64,000 bases of DNA. Origin: JAZPYZ01 sp045544455. GTDB taxonomy: Bacteria; Bacillota; Clostridia; Oscillospirales; Acutalibacteraceae. Below, piece by piece: positions 16,212 through 24,268 of this stretch (positions are counted from its first letter, which is position 1; every line of letters starts with the position of its first letter). Under the pieces are notes generated by a model. That model saw nothing but the letters and a program-made list of their open reading frames with translations, did not search any database and was not told the origin of the DNA. The translations under genes were made by a program, and so were the position numbers. Where the stretch lies: positions 1 through 64,000 of the forward strand of contig JAZPYZ010000014.1 in the NCBI GenBank assembly GCA_045544455.1, given 5' to 3'.

Positions 16212-16481
16212 ATGACGGTTTGGGTAACGACGATATGGATCGCGCTATTGGTGGCAGCCGGTTTGGCCGTGATGATTATGGCACTGAAAAATCGGCGATT
16301 GATCCGCACGATAGGCGGTTCGACGGTGCAAGGTGTGTGCGCATTGGCGGCGGTAAACGTAGCCGGTGCATTCACCGGTGTTTCGCTTGGGTTGAATGCG
16401 TTTTCGATTGCGTGTTGTGCAATCGGCGGCATGCCGGCGGTAATATCGTTGTTGTTGGTAAAATGGATATTCGGCATTTAA
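16212..16481 (+). CDS. BofA-like pro-sigma-K processing inhibitor family protein
   Basis: An 89-residue membrane protein with two hydrophobic segments (about residues 1-22 and 40-88). The C-terminal stretch AAVNVAGAFTGVSLGLNAFS, then GGMPAVISLLLVKWIFGI, follows the BofA pattern (a small-residue-rich helix, G-x-x-x-x-L-N, then GxPGxxxLLLLK). BofA sits in the forespore outer membrane and blocks the SpoIVFB protease during sporulation. The ATG at 16212 has GGGGTGG 5 bases upstream and gives a BofA-sized product; starting at 16164 would add an unsupported 16 residues. The usual neighbour recR is not here. The call rests on pattern alone. Confidence 0.65.
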   Translation: MTVWVTTIWIALLVAAGLAVMIMALKNRRLIRTIGGSTVQGVCALAAVNVAGAFTGVSLGLNAFSIACCAIGGMPAVISLLLVKWIFGI

Positions 16482-16484
16482 TTT

Positions 16485-16522
16485 AAATGCAGGTGAAACG
16501 TGGTTTCATCTGCATTTTTTAA
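16485..16522 (+). terminator. Rho-independent terminator after the BofA-like gene
   Basis: A 15-bp stem with one wobble (16485-16499 with 16503-16517, loop GTG) followed by a T-run. Confidence 0.85.
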
Positions 16523-16573
16523 CGTTTTTCGGTATTGCACAAAAAAATAAATATTTCTTGTGCCATTTAGGGG

Positions 16574-16602
16574 TTTTCTTTTAAAAAGGGGTTTGGTATA
16601 AT
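16574..16602 (+). promoter_or_regulatory. Promoter of the beta-helix/isomerase operon
   Basis: TTTTCT (16574-16579), 17 bases, TATAAT (16597-16602). The -35 box is poor, so an activator may be needed. Confidence 0.5.
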
Positions 16603-16608
16603 GAGGAA

Positions 16609-16661
16609 AATTCGAGAAAACAGCTCGAACTATTGGTGCTTGGATGCGCCAATTAAGGAGG
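16609..16661 (+). promoter_or_regulatory. Structured 5' leader with two hairpins before the ribosome-binding site
   Basis: Directly after the predicted start of transcription come TTCGAG/CTCGAA (16611-16616 with 16624-16629) and ATTGGTGC/GCGCCAAT (16632-16639 with 16646-16653). The AAGGAGG ribosome-binding site follows one base later (16655-16661). The second hairpin could affect ribosome access. Confidence 0.45.
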
Positions 16662-16670
16662 CAAAGGGCC

Positions 16671-17996
16671 ATGGCAACGTATTATATCAGTGCGACCGGT
16701 AATGACCAACACGATGGGTTAACCCCGAAAACTGCGTGGCAAACCACACAAAAAATTGCCACCGATGTGCGCGGCGGCGATACGGTGTTGTTTCAATGCG
16801 GCGACACGTTTTACGGTCGGTTCATCGTACCGGCATCGGAAGATCCGTTCACCCCGACGGTGATCTCGTCGTATGGTGAAGGACCTAAACCGAAACTGTG
16901 CCAATATAAAAAAGTGGTGCGCGAAGATGCGTGGGAAGAGGTGTCCCCGTGCATCTATCGTGTGAACTTGTTGGATACCGATAAATTTATCGGGAACGTT
17001 TACAACAAAGATAACAACGTCGGTTTTATTTACGTAGATGGGCAGATTCGCGGTTTTAAATACTACGATCTGAAAGACGTCCGTACCACGTGGGATTTCT
17101 ACTGTGATTACGAGTCCGGCTACGTGTATGTACATTGTCCGCGCAACCCCAATAGTTTCGATTCCGAAGTGTGTTTTGCGGTGGGCGGCGGTATTTCGCT
17201 GGGCAACAACTGCCACGTGTCCAACCTTGATATTTTCGGCGGCGGCACGCACGGTGTGACCGGCGGCGTAAAAAACGCAACCGTATCCAACTGCGATATC
17301 CACGATTTCGGCGGCGCACAATTGCGGTCGGAAGAGCATTTTCGCATCATCCGTTTCGGCAACGGGGTGGAGTTTTGGAGTGGCGGCGAAAATATCGTGG
17401 TCGAAGATTGCCGCATCTATAATATTTATGACGTCGGCGTTACGATGCAAGGATTCCCGGAAGAGGGAAAAGGTTGGAAAAACGTGGTGTTTCGTCGCAA
17501 TGTGTTTTGGGGCAACATGCAGTCGTTCGAGATCTGGACCAATAACGAGAAATCGAATGAAGGGATGACGAATTGCGCCTTTGTCGATAACATTTGTATT
17601 GGATCGGGTTACGGTTGGTCATATTATCCGCGTCACGATCGCCATAACGGATCGCATTTGCTGATGTACGCCACTTTGGTAGGCAAACACGATATCACGG
17701 TCGAAAACAACGTGTTTTACGATACCCGGGATGTGCTGTACCACAAATCGTTCGGCGCACCGGACGGGGAAGTGCCCAAGGAATATGTCACCAAAAACAA
17801 CCATATCTTTATCCGTAAAGAAGCGTTTTTGATCAATACCAAGCATTCCTATCGCGCGACCGAGTTTGAGCAATTCCAAAAGGATCTGGGTTTGGAGACG
17901 GGATCGGATATCCATTATCTTGTTGGCGAAAAACAACCGAACATCGACAAAATGGTCGAGGAACTGGCCGGTTATGTGTTAAAAAACAAACAATAA
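16671..17996 (+). CDS. Right-handed parallel beta-helix protein
   Basis: A 441-residue protein with the repeating short-strand pattern of pectate-lyase-like beta helices: NCHVSNLDIFGGGTHGV, NATVSNCDIHDFGG, NIVVEDCRIYNIYDVGV, NVVFRRNVFWGNMQSFEIW, DITVENNVFYDTRDV. The N-terminus MATYYISATGNDQHDGLTP has no signal peptide, so the protein is predicted to be cytoplasmic. That argues for action on an imported oligosaccharide or an intracellular polymer rather than an external one. The chosen start has AAGGAGG 9 bases upstream. It is co-transcribed with a sugar isomerase-like gene 14 bases downstream. The exact reaction cannot be read from sequence. Confidence 0.8.
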   Translation: MATYYISATGNDQHDGLTPKTAWQTTQKIATDVRGGDTVLFQCGDTFYGRFIVPASEDPFTPTVISSYGEGPKPKLCQYKKVVREDAWEEVSPCIYRVNLLDTDKFIGNVYNKDNNVGFIYVDGQIRGFKYYDLKDVRTTWDFYCDYESGYVYVHCPRNPNSFDSEVCFAVGGGISLGNNCHVSNLDIFGGGTHGVTGGVKNATVSNCDIHDFGGAQLRSEEHFRIIRFGNGVEFWSGGENIVVEDCRIYNIYDVGVTMQGFPEEGKGWKNVVFRRNVFWGNMQSFEIWTNNEKSNEGMTNCAFVDNICIGSGYGWSYYPRHDRHNGSHLLMYATLVGKHDITVENNVFYDTRDVLYHKSFGAPDGEVPKEYVTKNNHIFIRKEAFLINTKHSYRATEFEQFQKDLGLETGSDIHYLVGEKQPNIDKMVEELAGYVLKNKQ

Positions 17997-18010
17997 GGGG
18001 ATGTGTATAT

Positions 18011-18940
18011 ATGAAAGTCAGTGTCAGTTTAAATCCTTGCACGCCGGAATACACGGCTCAGCGTATGCAGGAAATGAAAACCGCCGGTTTTGAAGCGATA
18101 GATTTCCAACTGTGTAACTTTTTCACATATGGGCAGATCCACAACCAACATATCCGCAGCGAGTTTTTTGATCAATCGATTGAAGAGTTGCAGGCGTATT
18201 TTGCACCGCACAAACAAGCGGCGAAAGAAAACGGGATCGCGTTTGGACAAACCCACGCGATCTTCCCGGCGTATGTGTATGGGGCCGGCGACGAATACAA
18301 CGAGTATCTCGTCGAGGTGGTTAAGAAAAACATCGCCGTTACCGCGTTTTTGGGTTGTCCGTGTATGGTGTTGCACCCGTGGACCTTGGTGGAACGCGGC
18401 GACGGTAAAACCAAGCAACTGGAATACGAAGTCAACATGAAATTGTATACGGCCTTGATTCCGACCGCCAAACAATATGGCGTCAAGGTGTTGTTGGAAA
18501 ACATGTTTGAACGCGACGTGCAACAGCGCAAATGTTACGATGGTTCCTGCGAAAATCCGGAAGAAGCGGTCCGTTACATTGATGAACTCAACGCCCTCGC
18601 CGGGGAAGAGGTGTTTGGCTTCTGCCTCGATTCGGGACACGCGGTTTTGTGCGGTTTAAACCTGTACGACGTGGTGACAACGCTGGGTTCTCGCATCAAG
18701 GCGTTGCACCTGCACGACGTGCTCGGTGTATTGGATGATCATATGGCACCGTTTACCGGCATTTCTCGTTGGGATTGGCTGGTGAAAGCGTTAAAAGAGA
18801 CGGAATATGCCGGTTCGATCAATTTCGAAACCAGTTCGTATAACGCCTCGTGTGGCTACACGGTGCCGGACGAAGTGCGCGCCATTATCCTTCGGTACAT
18901 CGCGGATATCGGCCATTATTTTGTGAATCAGATCCGCTAA
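18011..18940 (+). CDS. Sugar phosphate isomerase/epimerase family protein (TIM barrel)
   Basis: A 309-residue member of the xylose-isomerase-like TIM-barrel superfamily (AP_endonuc_2 type). Typical metal-site segments are visible: MVLHPWTL (His), VLLENMFERD (Glu), GFCLDSGHAVLCG (Asp-x-Gly-His), KALHLHDV (His-x-His-Asp) and INFETSSYN (Glu). It would isomerise or epimerise a keto-sugar or inositol derivative; the substrate is unknown. It is paired with the upstream beta-helix protein, so the two probably act in one saccharide-use pathway. Confidence 0.85.
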   Translation: MKVSVSLNPCTPEYTAQRMQEMKTAGFEAIDFQLCNFFTYGQIHNQHIRSEFFDQSIEELQAYFAPHKQAAKENGIAFGQTHAIFPAYVYGAGDEYNEYLVEVVKKNIAVTAFLGCPCMVLHPWTLVERGDGKTKQLEYEVNMKLYTALIPTAKQYGVKVLLENMFERDVQQRKCYDGSCENPEEAVRYIDELNALAGEEVFGFCLDSGHAVLCGLNLYDVVTTLGSRIKALHLHDVLGVLDDHMAPFTGISRWDWLVKALKETEYAGSINFETSSYNASCGYTVPDEVRAIILRYIADIGHYFVNQIR

Positions 18941-18942
18941 AC

Positions 18943-18980
18943 AAAAAAGAACCCGATGTGTGAACATCGGGTTCTTTTTT
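18943..18980. terminator. Bidirectional rho-independent terminator
   Basis: A long stem (18943-18959 with the complementary arm from 18964) with loop GTGA, A-run on the left and T-run on the right, between the convergent isomerase and DAHP synthase genes. Confidence 0.93.
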
Positions 18981-18988
18981 TGTTTGCT

Positions 18989-20017
18989 TTACCAATATTC
19001 GGCCAGGTCGAGTACCAAGCGTTCGGACTTGTCCCAACCCAGGCACGGATCGGTGATGGACTGGCCATACACGCCGCCGTTTACCGGTTGACAACCATCT
19101 TCGAGATAACTCTCGATCATCAGGCCGCGCACCATGTTGTGAATATCGGTCGAGTGACGCCGACTATGCGCCACTTCTTTGCAGATGCGGATCTGTTCCA
19201 TATACTGCTTGTTGGAGTTGGCATGGTTTGCATCCACGATGACCGCCATGTTTTGCAGTTTTTTTGCGGCGTATGCATCGTGCAGACGGATCAAGTCTTC
19301 AAAGTGATAGTTGGGGAAGGATTGCCCGTGTTTATCGACCGAACCGCGCAAGATGGCGTGTGCCAAGGGGTTGCCGTCGGTTCGCACTTCTTGTCCGCGA
19401 TAAATAAAGGTGTGTGGATGTTGTGCGGCGGTGATCGAGTTGAGCATCACCGAATAGTCACCGCTGGTGGGGTTCTTCATCCCGACCGGCACGTCAATAC
19501 CGCTCGACGTTAAACGATGTTGTTGGTCTTCAACCGAACGCGCGCCGATCGCGATATACGAGAGCACGTCATCCAGATAGGTGTAGTTTTCGGAATATAA
19601 CATTTCGTCCGCGCAACCGAAACCGGTTTCGGCGATAACGCGGGTATGCAGTTTTCGAATCGACAAAAGGCCGGCGAGCATGTCGGCTTTTTTGGTTGGA
19701 TCGGGTTGGTGTACCATGCCTTTGTATCCATCGCCGGTGGTACGCGGCTTGTTGGTATAGACCCGCGGCACAATAAGGATACGGTCTTTTACCGTTTCCT
19801 GCAACTTGGCCAACCGTTCGATATAACTCATCACCGGATCTTCATGATCGGCCGAACACGGCCCGATGAGCAATAATAAGCGGTCATCTTCGCCGGTGAA
19901 CACGCGACGAATCTGCTCGTCCCGTGCGGCTTTGCACGACATTAAATCCGCCGAAAGCGGATACCGTTCTTTGATTTCTTCCGGGCTGGGAAGGTTTTGC
20001 AAAAATGTCATGCCCAT
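18989..20017 (-). CDS. aroF: 3-deoxy-7-phosphoheptulonate (DAHP) synthase, class I
   Basis: Catalyses the first step of aromatic amino acid synthesis, phosphoenolpyruvate plus erythrose 4-phosphate to DAHP. The 342-residue protein has the class I (E. coli AroF/G/H type) signatures LLLLIGPCSADHEDPV, VPRVYTNKPRTTGDGYKG, IAIGARSVEDQQHR, VGMKNPTSGD, VIVDANHANSNK and the C-terminal SITDPCLGWDKSE. It appears monocistronic, with its own promoter and a palindrome at the transcription start. Which aromatic amino acid inhibits it cannot be decided from the sequence. Confidence 0.95.
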   Translation of the reverse strand: MGMTFLQNLPSPEEIKERYPLSADLMSCKAARDEQIRRVFTGEDDRLLLLIGPCSADHEDPVMSYIERLAKLQETVKDRILIVPRVYTNKPRTTGDGYKGMVHQPDPTKKADMLAGLLSIRKLHTRVIAETGFGCADEMLYSENYTYLDDVLSYIAIGARSVEDQQHRLTSSGIDVPVGMKNPTSGDYSVMLNSITAAQHPHTFIYRGQEVRTDGNPLAHAILRGSVDKHGQSFPNYHFEDLIRLHDAYAAKKLQNMAVIVDANHANSNKQYMEQIRICKEVAHSRRHSTDIHNMVRGLMIESYLEDGCQPVNGGVYGQSITDPCLGWDKSERLVLDLAEYW

Positions 20018-20044
20018 GAAACGTCACCTGGATTCTTGAAAAAT

Positions 20045-20076
20045 AGCGATACATCGACCGATGGCGATGTATCGCT
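20045..20076. terminator. 12-bp palindrome: mtnN terminator and/or aroF operator
   Basis: AGCGATACATCG (20045-20056) and CGATGTATCGCT (20065-20076) are perfectly complementary. On the minus strand the hairpin is followed by ATTTTTC, so it can terminate murC-mtnN transcripts. It also overlaps the predicted aroF transcription start, which fits an operator. Confidence 0.65.
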
Positions 20077-20077
20077 T

Positions 20078-20106
20078 ATTGTATCACACTATTTTAAAAA
20101 TGTAAA
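20078..20106 (-). promoter_or_regulatory. Promoter of aroF
   Basis: On the minus strand TTTACA (20101-20106), 17 bases, TACAAT (20078-20083). Confidence 0.65.
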
Positions 20107-20113
20107 TGAAAAA

Positions 20114-20806
20114 TTATTGCCGGTATAAGGCCACAAACCGTTCCACCACGGCCGCGGCGGTTTTGGCGGCCAGCGCCGCAAAGGCTGGAAAATCGGCCGG
20201 TGCGCCGCCGTCGGCTTGATCCGATACCGCGCGGATGACCACAAAGGGGGTGTGGTTGACGGTACACACGTGCCCGATCGCCGCGCCCTCCATTTCACAC
20301 ACGTCGGCGCCAAACTGCGACACGATCCGTTGCTTTTGTTCCGCTGCACAGACGAATTGATCGCCCGATGCGACTGTACCGGTCATGCATCGAACCCCTT
20401 GTGCATCGGCGGCGGTTTTGGTGAGCATGACCGCGCGTTCATCACACGAAAAATAGATTTGGTTAATGCCGGATACCAAGCCTACCGGATCGCCCAGCGC
20501 CGACGTATCCATATCGTGTTGTACTGTGCGTTGGGCCACCAACAGATCCCCGATCCGCAGGTCCGGGTTAAGCGCGCCGCCCACACCGGTATTCAACACC
20601 ACGTCGGGTGCAAATCGCAGGATCATGGTTTGTGCACACATTGCTGCATATACCTTGCCGACGCCGCATTGTGCGACGACGACATCTTGTCCGTTAATCG
20701 TACCGACCGCGAATTCGATACCGCTGACGGACACGGTTTCGCAAACGGTCATTTTTTCGCGCAATGACTGGATCTCTACCGCCATAGCGCCGATAATTCC
20801 GATCAT
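20114..20806 (-). CDS. mtnN: 5'-methylthioadenosine/S-adenosylhomocysteine nucleosidase
   Basis: Hydrolyses MTA and SAH to adenine plus the thioribose compound, clearing by-products of methylation and polyamine synthesis. The 230-residue enzyme starts MIGIIGAMAVEIQSLREKM. It shows the family pattern VVVAQCGVGKVYAAMCAQ, LNTGVGGALNP, CEMEGAAIGHVC (Met-Glu ribose contacts) and IRAVSDQADGGAP (catalytic Asp). The start at 20806 has GGAGAG about 8 bases upstream; the frame extends further only into the end of murC. Just 5 bases separate it from murC, so the two are translationally linked. Confidence 0.93.
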   Translation of the reverse strand: MIGIIGAMAVEIQSLREKMTVCETVSVSGIEFAVGTINGQDVVVAQCGVGKVYAAMCAQTMILRFAPDVVLNTGVGGALNPDLRIGDLLVAQRTVQHDMDTSALGDPVGLVSGINQIYFSCDERAVMLTKTAADAQGVRCMTGTVASGDQFVCAAEQKQRIVSQFGADVCEMEGAAIGHVCTVNHTPFVVIRAVSDQADGGAPADFPAFAALAAKTAAAVVERFVALYRQ

Positions 20807-20811
20807 ATTCG

Positions 20812-22191
20812 TTACTCTCCTCGTTGTTCGATAGCGGCTTTCATCATCCGCGCGCATTTATACACATCGCCGCCGCCCATCGTCAAAACCAGATCGCCGT
20901 TCTTGGCTTCGGTCGCGACAAAAGCGGTGATCTCTTCAAACGTAGGAATATAGTGGGCGTGGGGGATTTGATCGGTGATTTGCCGGGACGATACCCCAAA
21001 GCTATTTTGTTCGCGCGAGCCCATAATATCACTGACGATCACCACGTCTGCCGCCGACAGCGAGACGGCAAATTCGTCGAGATGACGGGCGGTACGGGAA
21101 AACGTAAAAGGTTGGAACACCGCTATCACCCGTTTATACGACAGTTTTTTCGCCGCGTCGAGGGTGGCCGAAATCTCGGTCGGGTGATGGGCGTAGTCAT
21201 CGGCGAAGGTCACGCCGTTGGCTTGCCCTAAAAATTCGAACCGGCGACCAGCACCGCTGAAAGCCGCGAGCCCTTGTACGATCTGTTCCGTCGATGCGCC
21301 GCACAGATGCGCCGCGATTGCGGCTGCTACTGAGTTGAGCACGTTATGCGCACCCGGCGCACCCAACGATACGGTCGCGACAAAGTCGTTTTTGCAATAC
21401 AGATCGTATTCGCCGTAAGCGCCGTCGCGCACGCGGATATTCTGCGCCGACCAGTCGCAGGACGGATCGGTGCCGTAGGTGATGATGTTTTGACCGGCAC
21501 ATCGATCTCGTAACAGGGCGGTGTTGGCATCTGCCACGTTGAGGATCAAGGTGTCGGACGTGAGTTTGGCAAACTTCTCGAACGAATCGATCACCCCATC
21601 GAGCGATCCAAAATAATCCAAATGGTCGGCATCGACGTTGAGTACGATCGAAATCGCCGGCCGCATCTCCAGATAATGGTCTTTAAATTCACACGCTTCG
21701 CACACCATCGTATCCGATCGGCCGGCACGGCCGTTGGCACCGATCAGCGGTAGACGACCGCCGATAAATACCGACGGATCGAGATCCGCTTGCAACAAGA
21801 TCTGCGAGATCATCGAGGTGGTGGTGGTTTTCCCGTGTGTGCCGGCGACCGCTACCGTGCGCGGATACCGACGAGTGATCAATCCCAACAGTTTTGCACG
21901 TTCCAATAATGGGATTTCGCGGCGCTTTGCCTCGACCAGTTCGGGGTTATCGTCCGCCACCGCCGCGGTATATACCACGAGATCCGCGTCTCCGACATTT
22001 TCGGCCGTTTGCGGCATGTGTACCGTGATCCCGATGGCGCGCATGCGTGCCACGTTATCCGATTCGTTAACGTCCGAACCGGTGATCGAAAATCCCAGTT
22101 GATGTAAAATTTCGGCCAACGGGCTCATCCCGGAACCGCCGATCCCGACGAAATGAACCTTGTGAACGTTGGTTAATATATCCGGATGCAT
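20812..22191 (-). CDS. murC: UDP-N-acetylmuramate--L-alanine ligase
   Basis: Adds L-Ala to UDP-MurNAc, the first amino acid of the peptidoglycan stem. Family signatures are VHFVGIGGSGMSPLAEIL at the N-terminus, the ATP loop VAGTHGKTTTTSM, FEACEFKDHYLEM-like, LNVDADHLDYF and DDYAHHPTEI. Product length is about 459 residues. The ATG at 22191 is used here; a GTG two codons upstream (22197) is better spaced from AAAGGTG and is an equally good start. It is the first gene of a two-gene unit with mtnN. Confidence 0.94.
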   Translation of the reverse strand: MHPDILTNVHKVHFVGIGGSGMSPLAEILHQLGFSITGSDVNESDNVARMRAIGITVHMPQTAENVGDADLVVYTAAVADDNPELVEAKRREIPLLERAKLLGLITRRYPRTVAVAGTHGKTTTTSMISQILLQADLDPSVFIGGRLPLIGANGRAGRSDTMVCEACEFKDHYLEMRPAISIVLNVDADHLDYFGSLDGVIDSFEKFAKLTSDTLILNVADANTALLRDRCAGQNIITYGTDPSCDWSAQNIRVRDGAYGEYDLYCKNDFVATVSLGAPGAHNVLNSVAAAIAAHLCGASTEQIVQGLAAFSGAGRRFEFLGQANGVTFADDYAHHPTEISATLDAAKKLSYKRVIAVFQPFTFSRTARHLDEFAVSLSAADVVIVSDIMGSREQNSFGVSSRQITDQIPHAHYIPTFEEITAFVATEAKNGDLVLTMGGGDVYKCARMMKAAIEQRGE

Positions 22192-22242
22192 CGTCACGTT
22201 TTTCGCACCTTTCGTATCCAAAATAAACGAGAATCTCTACTT

Positions 22243-22271
22243 ATTATATTTCCAAACGCGCAAAAAGGAAA
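22243..22271 (-). promoter_or_regulatory. Candidate promoter of murC
   Basis: On the minus strand TATAAT at 22243-22248, with a weak TTCCTT at 22266-22271 and a 17-base spacer. Confidence 0.45.
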
Positions 22272-22319
22272 TACTTTTTTTACAAAATTATGAAAAAGAG
22301 AAAAAATCATAGATTTTCA

Positions 22320-22348
22320 TTGAAAAAGACAATTAAATTTGTTATAAT
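22320..22348 (+). promoter_or_regulatory. Promoter of the miaB-led gene block
   Basis: TTGAAA (22320-22325), 17 bases, TATAAT (22343-22348), in a very A/T-rich stretch. It is the only clear promoter I see for the 15-kb co-directional block that follows. Confidence 0.75.
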
Positions 22349-22386
22349 AACAAAGTCTATATTTATAAAGGGGTTTTCTGATTTTT

Positions 22387-23805
22387 ATGCCGGATATCAA
22401 GGTCGTGTCGCCGGAAGAATGGGCGATGCAAAAACCATATATGGAGGCGGTGGCCGCCCACTACGCGACTGTTTGCGCCGGCCGTACGCCGTTGGCGATG
22501 GTGCGCACCTTCGGGTGTCAGCAAAACGTGGCGGATTCGCAACGTATCAAAGGGATGCTCGCGGATATGGGGTTCGATTTCACCGAACAACCGGACGCGG
22601 CCGATCTGATTTTGTTTAATACGTGTGCCGTTCGTGAACATGCGCAAGACCGCGTGTTTGGGAACATCGGTGCTTTGAAAAAACTTAAGGGCGAAAAGGC
22701 GCACCTGCGGTTGATTTTATGTGGGTGTATGGTACAACAACCGACCGTCGCGCAAAAGATCAAAACCAGCTATCCGTTTGTGGATATGGTGATGGGTACG
22801 CACGTGTTACATCGGTTTCCGCAACTGTTGTGGGAATTGACCGGTTGCCGCCGCACCAAGGTGGAAATTCCGGATATGGACGGGGTGATCGCCGAGGGGA
22901 TCCCGGTGGTGCGGGAAGATACCTACAAGGCGTTTTTGCCGATCATGTACGGATGTAACAACTTTTGTACATACTGCATCGTGCCGTATGTTCGCGGCCG
23001 TGAACGCAGCCGCGATCCGGATCTGATCGTGAGCGAAGCGCGCGCGTTGGTGGCTCATGGATGTAAAGAGATCACGTTGTTGGGGCAAAACGTCAATTCC
23101 TACGGAAAAGGCGAAGCGCACGGGGTGGATTTTCCGGAACTGCTCAAACGCATCAACGATATCGAAGGGGATTTCCTCATCCGGTTTATGACCTCCCATC
23201 CACGGGACGCGAGCAAGCGATTGTTCGATACGATTGCCGCCTGCAAAAAAGTGGAACGGCACATTCACCTGCCGTTCCAGTCGGGCAGTGATCGGGTGCT
23301 CAAAGCGATGAACCGGCATTATACCCGTGCGCAGTATCTCGACCTGATCGCGTATGCGCGCAAGGTGATCCCGGATGCGGTGTTTACCAGCGACGTGATC
23401 GTCGGATTTCCCGGCGAAACACGCGAGGATTTTGAGCAAACCTTGTCGCTGATCGAGGAGGTCGGGTTTATCTCGCTGTATACCTTCATCTTCTCGCCGC
23501 GCGTGGGAACCCCGGCGGCCGCGATGGACGATCCGGTGTCTGCGAAGGAGAAATCCGCTTGGTTTAAAGAGATGACCGATCTGCAGGAGACCTTGTCCGA
23601 ACGGCAGATCAAACCGTTGGTCGGTACGGTTCGCAAAGGATTGATCGACCGGTTTGAGAACGGTATGTTGGAGGTGCGGCTGCCCGAAAATTTGGTTGTA
23701 CGCGCTAAGGGTGAAGAGGAACACGTCGGTCGCTTGGCGACCGTTCGCATCACCGAAGCACGCAGTTATCTGCTGACCGGTGAGATACAAACTATTGACA
23801 AGTAA
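22387..23805 (+). CDS. miaB: tRNA-2-methylthio-N6-dimethylallyladenosine synthase
   Basis: Radical-SAM methylthiotransferase that adds a methylthio group to i6A37 of tRNAs reading UNN codons. The order of domains is standard: an N-terminal UPF0004 domain with TFGCQQN, NTCAVREHA and LCGCMVQ (three cluster cysteines), the radical-SAM core with GCNNFCTYCIVPYVRGRE, and a C-terminal TRAM domain. At 472 residues it is full length. AAAGGGG lies upstream. Its substrate-preparing partner miaA is five genes downstream in the same block. Confidence 0.96.
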   Translation: MPDIKVVSPEEWAMQKPYMEAVAAHYATVCAGRTPLAMVRTFGCQQNVADSQRIKGMLADMGFDFTEQPDAADLILFNTCAVREHAQDRVFGNIGALKKLKGEKAHLRLILCGCMVQQPTVAQKIKTSYPFVDMVMGTHVLHRFPQLLWELTGCRRTKVEIPDMDGVIAEGIPVVREDTYKAFLPIMYGCNNFCTYCIVPYVRGRERSRDPDLIVSEARALVAHGCKEITLLGQNVNSYGKGEAHGVDFPELLKRINDIEGDFLIRFMTSHPRDASKRLFDTIAACKKVERHIHLPFQSGSDRVLKAMNRHYTRAQYLDLIAYARKVIPDAVFTSDVIVGFPGETREDFEQTLSLIEEVGFISLYTFIFSPRVGTPAAAMDDPVSAKEKSAWFKEMTDLQETLSERQIKPLVGTVRKGLIDRFENGMLEVRLPENLVVRAKGEEEHVGRLATVRITEARSYLLTGEIQTIDK

Positions 23806-23819
23806 GGAGCATAACAATC

Positions 23820-24233
23820 ATGGATCATCAACAAATTATGGATACGGCCAGAGAACTCGGCTATATGATTCAACAGGACGAACGGTTTATCCGCGCACAG
23901 ATGGCGCAGGTCGCGGCTGATGAGGACGAATCGTTGCAAAATCTGATTGGGGAATTCAACCTCAAACGCATTGCGCTCAACACCGAGAGCGTGCGTGAGG
24001 ACAAAGATCCCGAAAAGATGAAAAAACTGGACGGCGAAGTGCGCGAAGTGTACGCCCAACTTATGGAAAACGAACACATGAAAGCGTATCAAGTGGCGAA
24101 AAGCGAACTGGATAAATTGGTGCATCAGATCACGATGATCGTGCAGATGTCGGCACAGGGTGAAGATCCCGAAAACATCAATACCGAACCGCAATGCAGC
24201 GGTAACTGCAGCAGTTGCGGCGGATGCCATTGA
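23820..24233 (+). CDS. YlbF family regulator with a cysteine-rich tail
   Basis: A 137-residue helical protein of the YlbF/YmcA (Com_YlbF) family. In Bacillus these form a complex with YaaT that carries Fe-S clusters and directs RNase Y. The helical body (LQNLIGEFNLKRIALNTES, LDKLVHQITMIVQM) is followed by a C-terminal tail CSGNCSSCGGCH with four cysteines, suited to metal or Fe-S binding. It lies between miaB and mutS, a placement I associate with Clostridia. Confidence 0.85.
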   Translation: MDHQQIMDTARELGYMIQQDERFIRAQMAQVAADEDESLQNLIGEFNLKRIALNTESVREDKDPEKMKKLDGEVREVYAQLMENEHMKAYQVAKSELDKLVHQITMIVQMSAQGEDPENINTEPQCSGNCSSCGGCH

Positions 24234-24268
24234 GGAACAAGACTGGATGTAACAAGGGGTGAATCGGC

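Noticed and set aside
16160..16486. Two other overlapping frames across the BofA-like gene
   Set aside because: Only the frame starting at 16212 has a proper ribosome-binding site and a two-helix hydrophobic pattern; the others are Arg/His/Gly-rich shadows.
22807..23817. Minus-strand open frame of about 336 codons opposite miaB
   Set aside because: miaB has full radical-SAM signatures; the opposite frame is a coding shadow.
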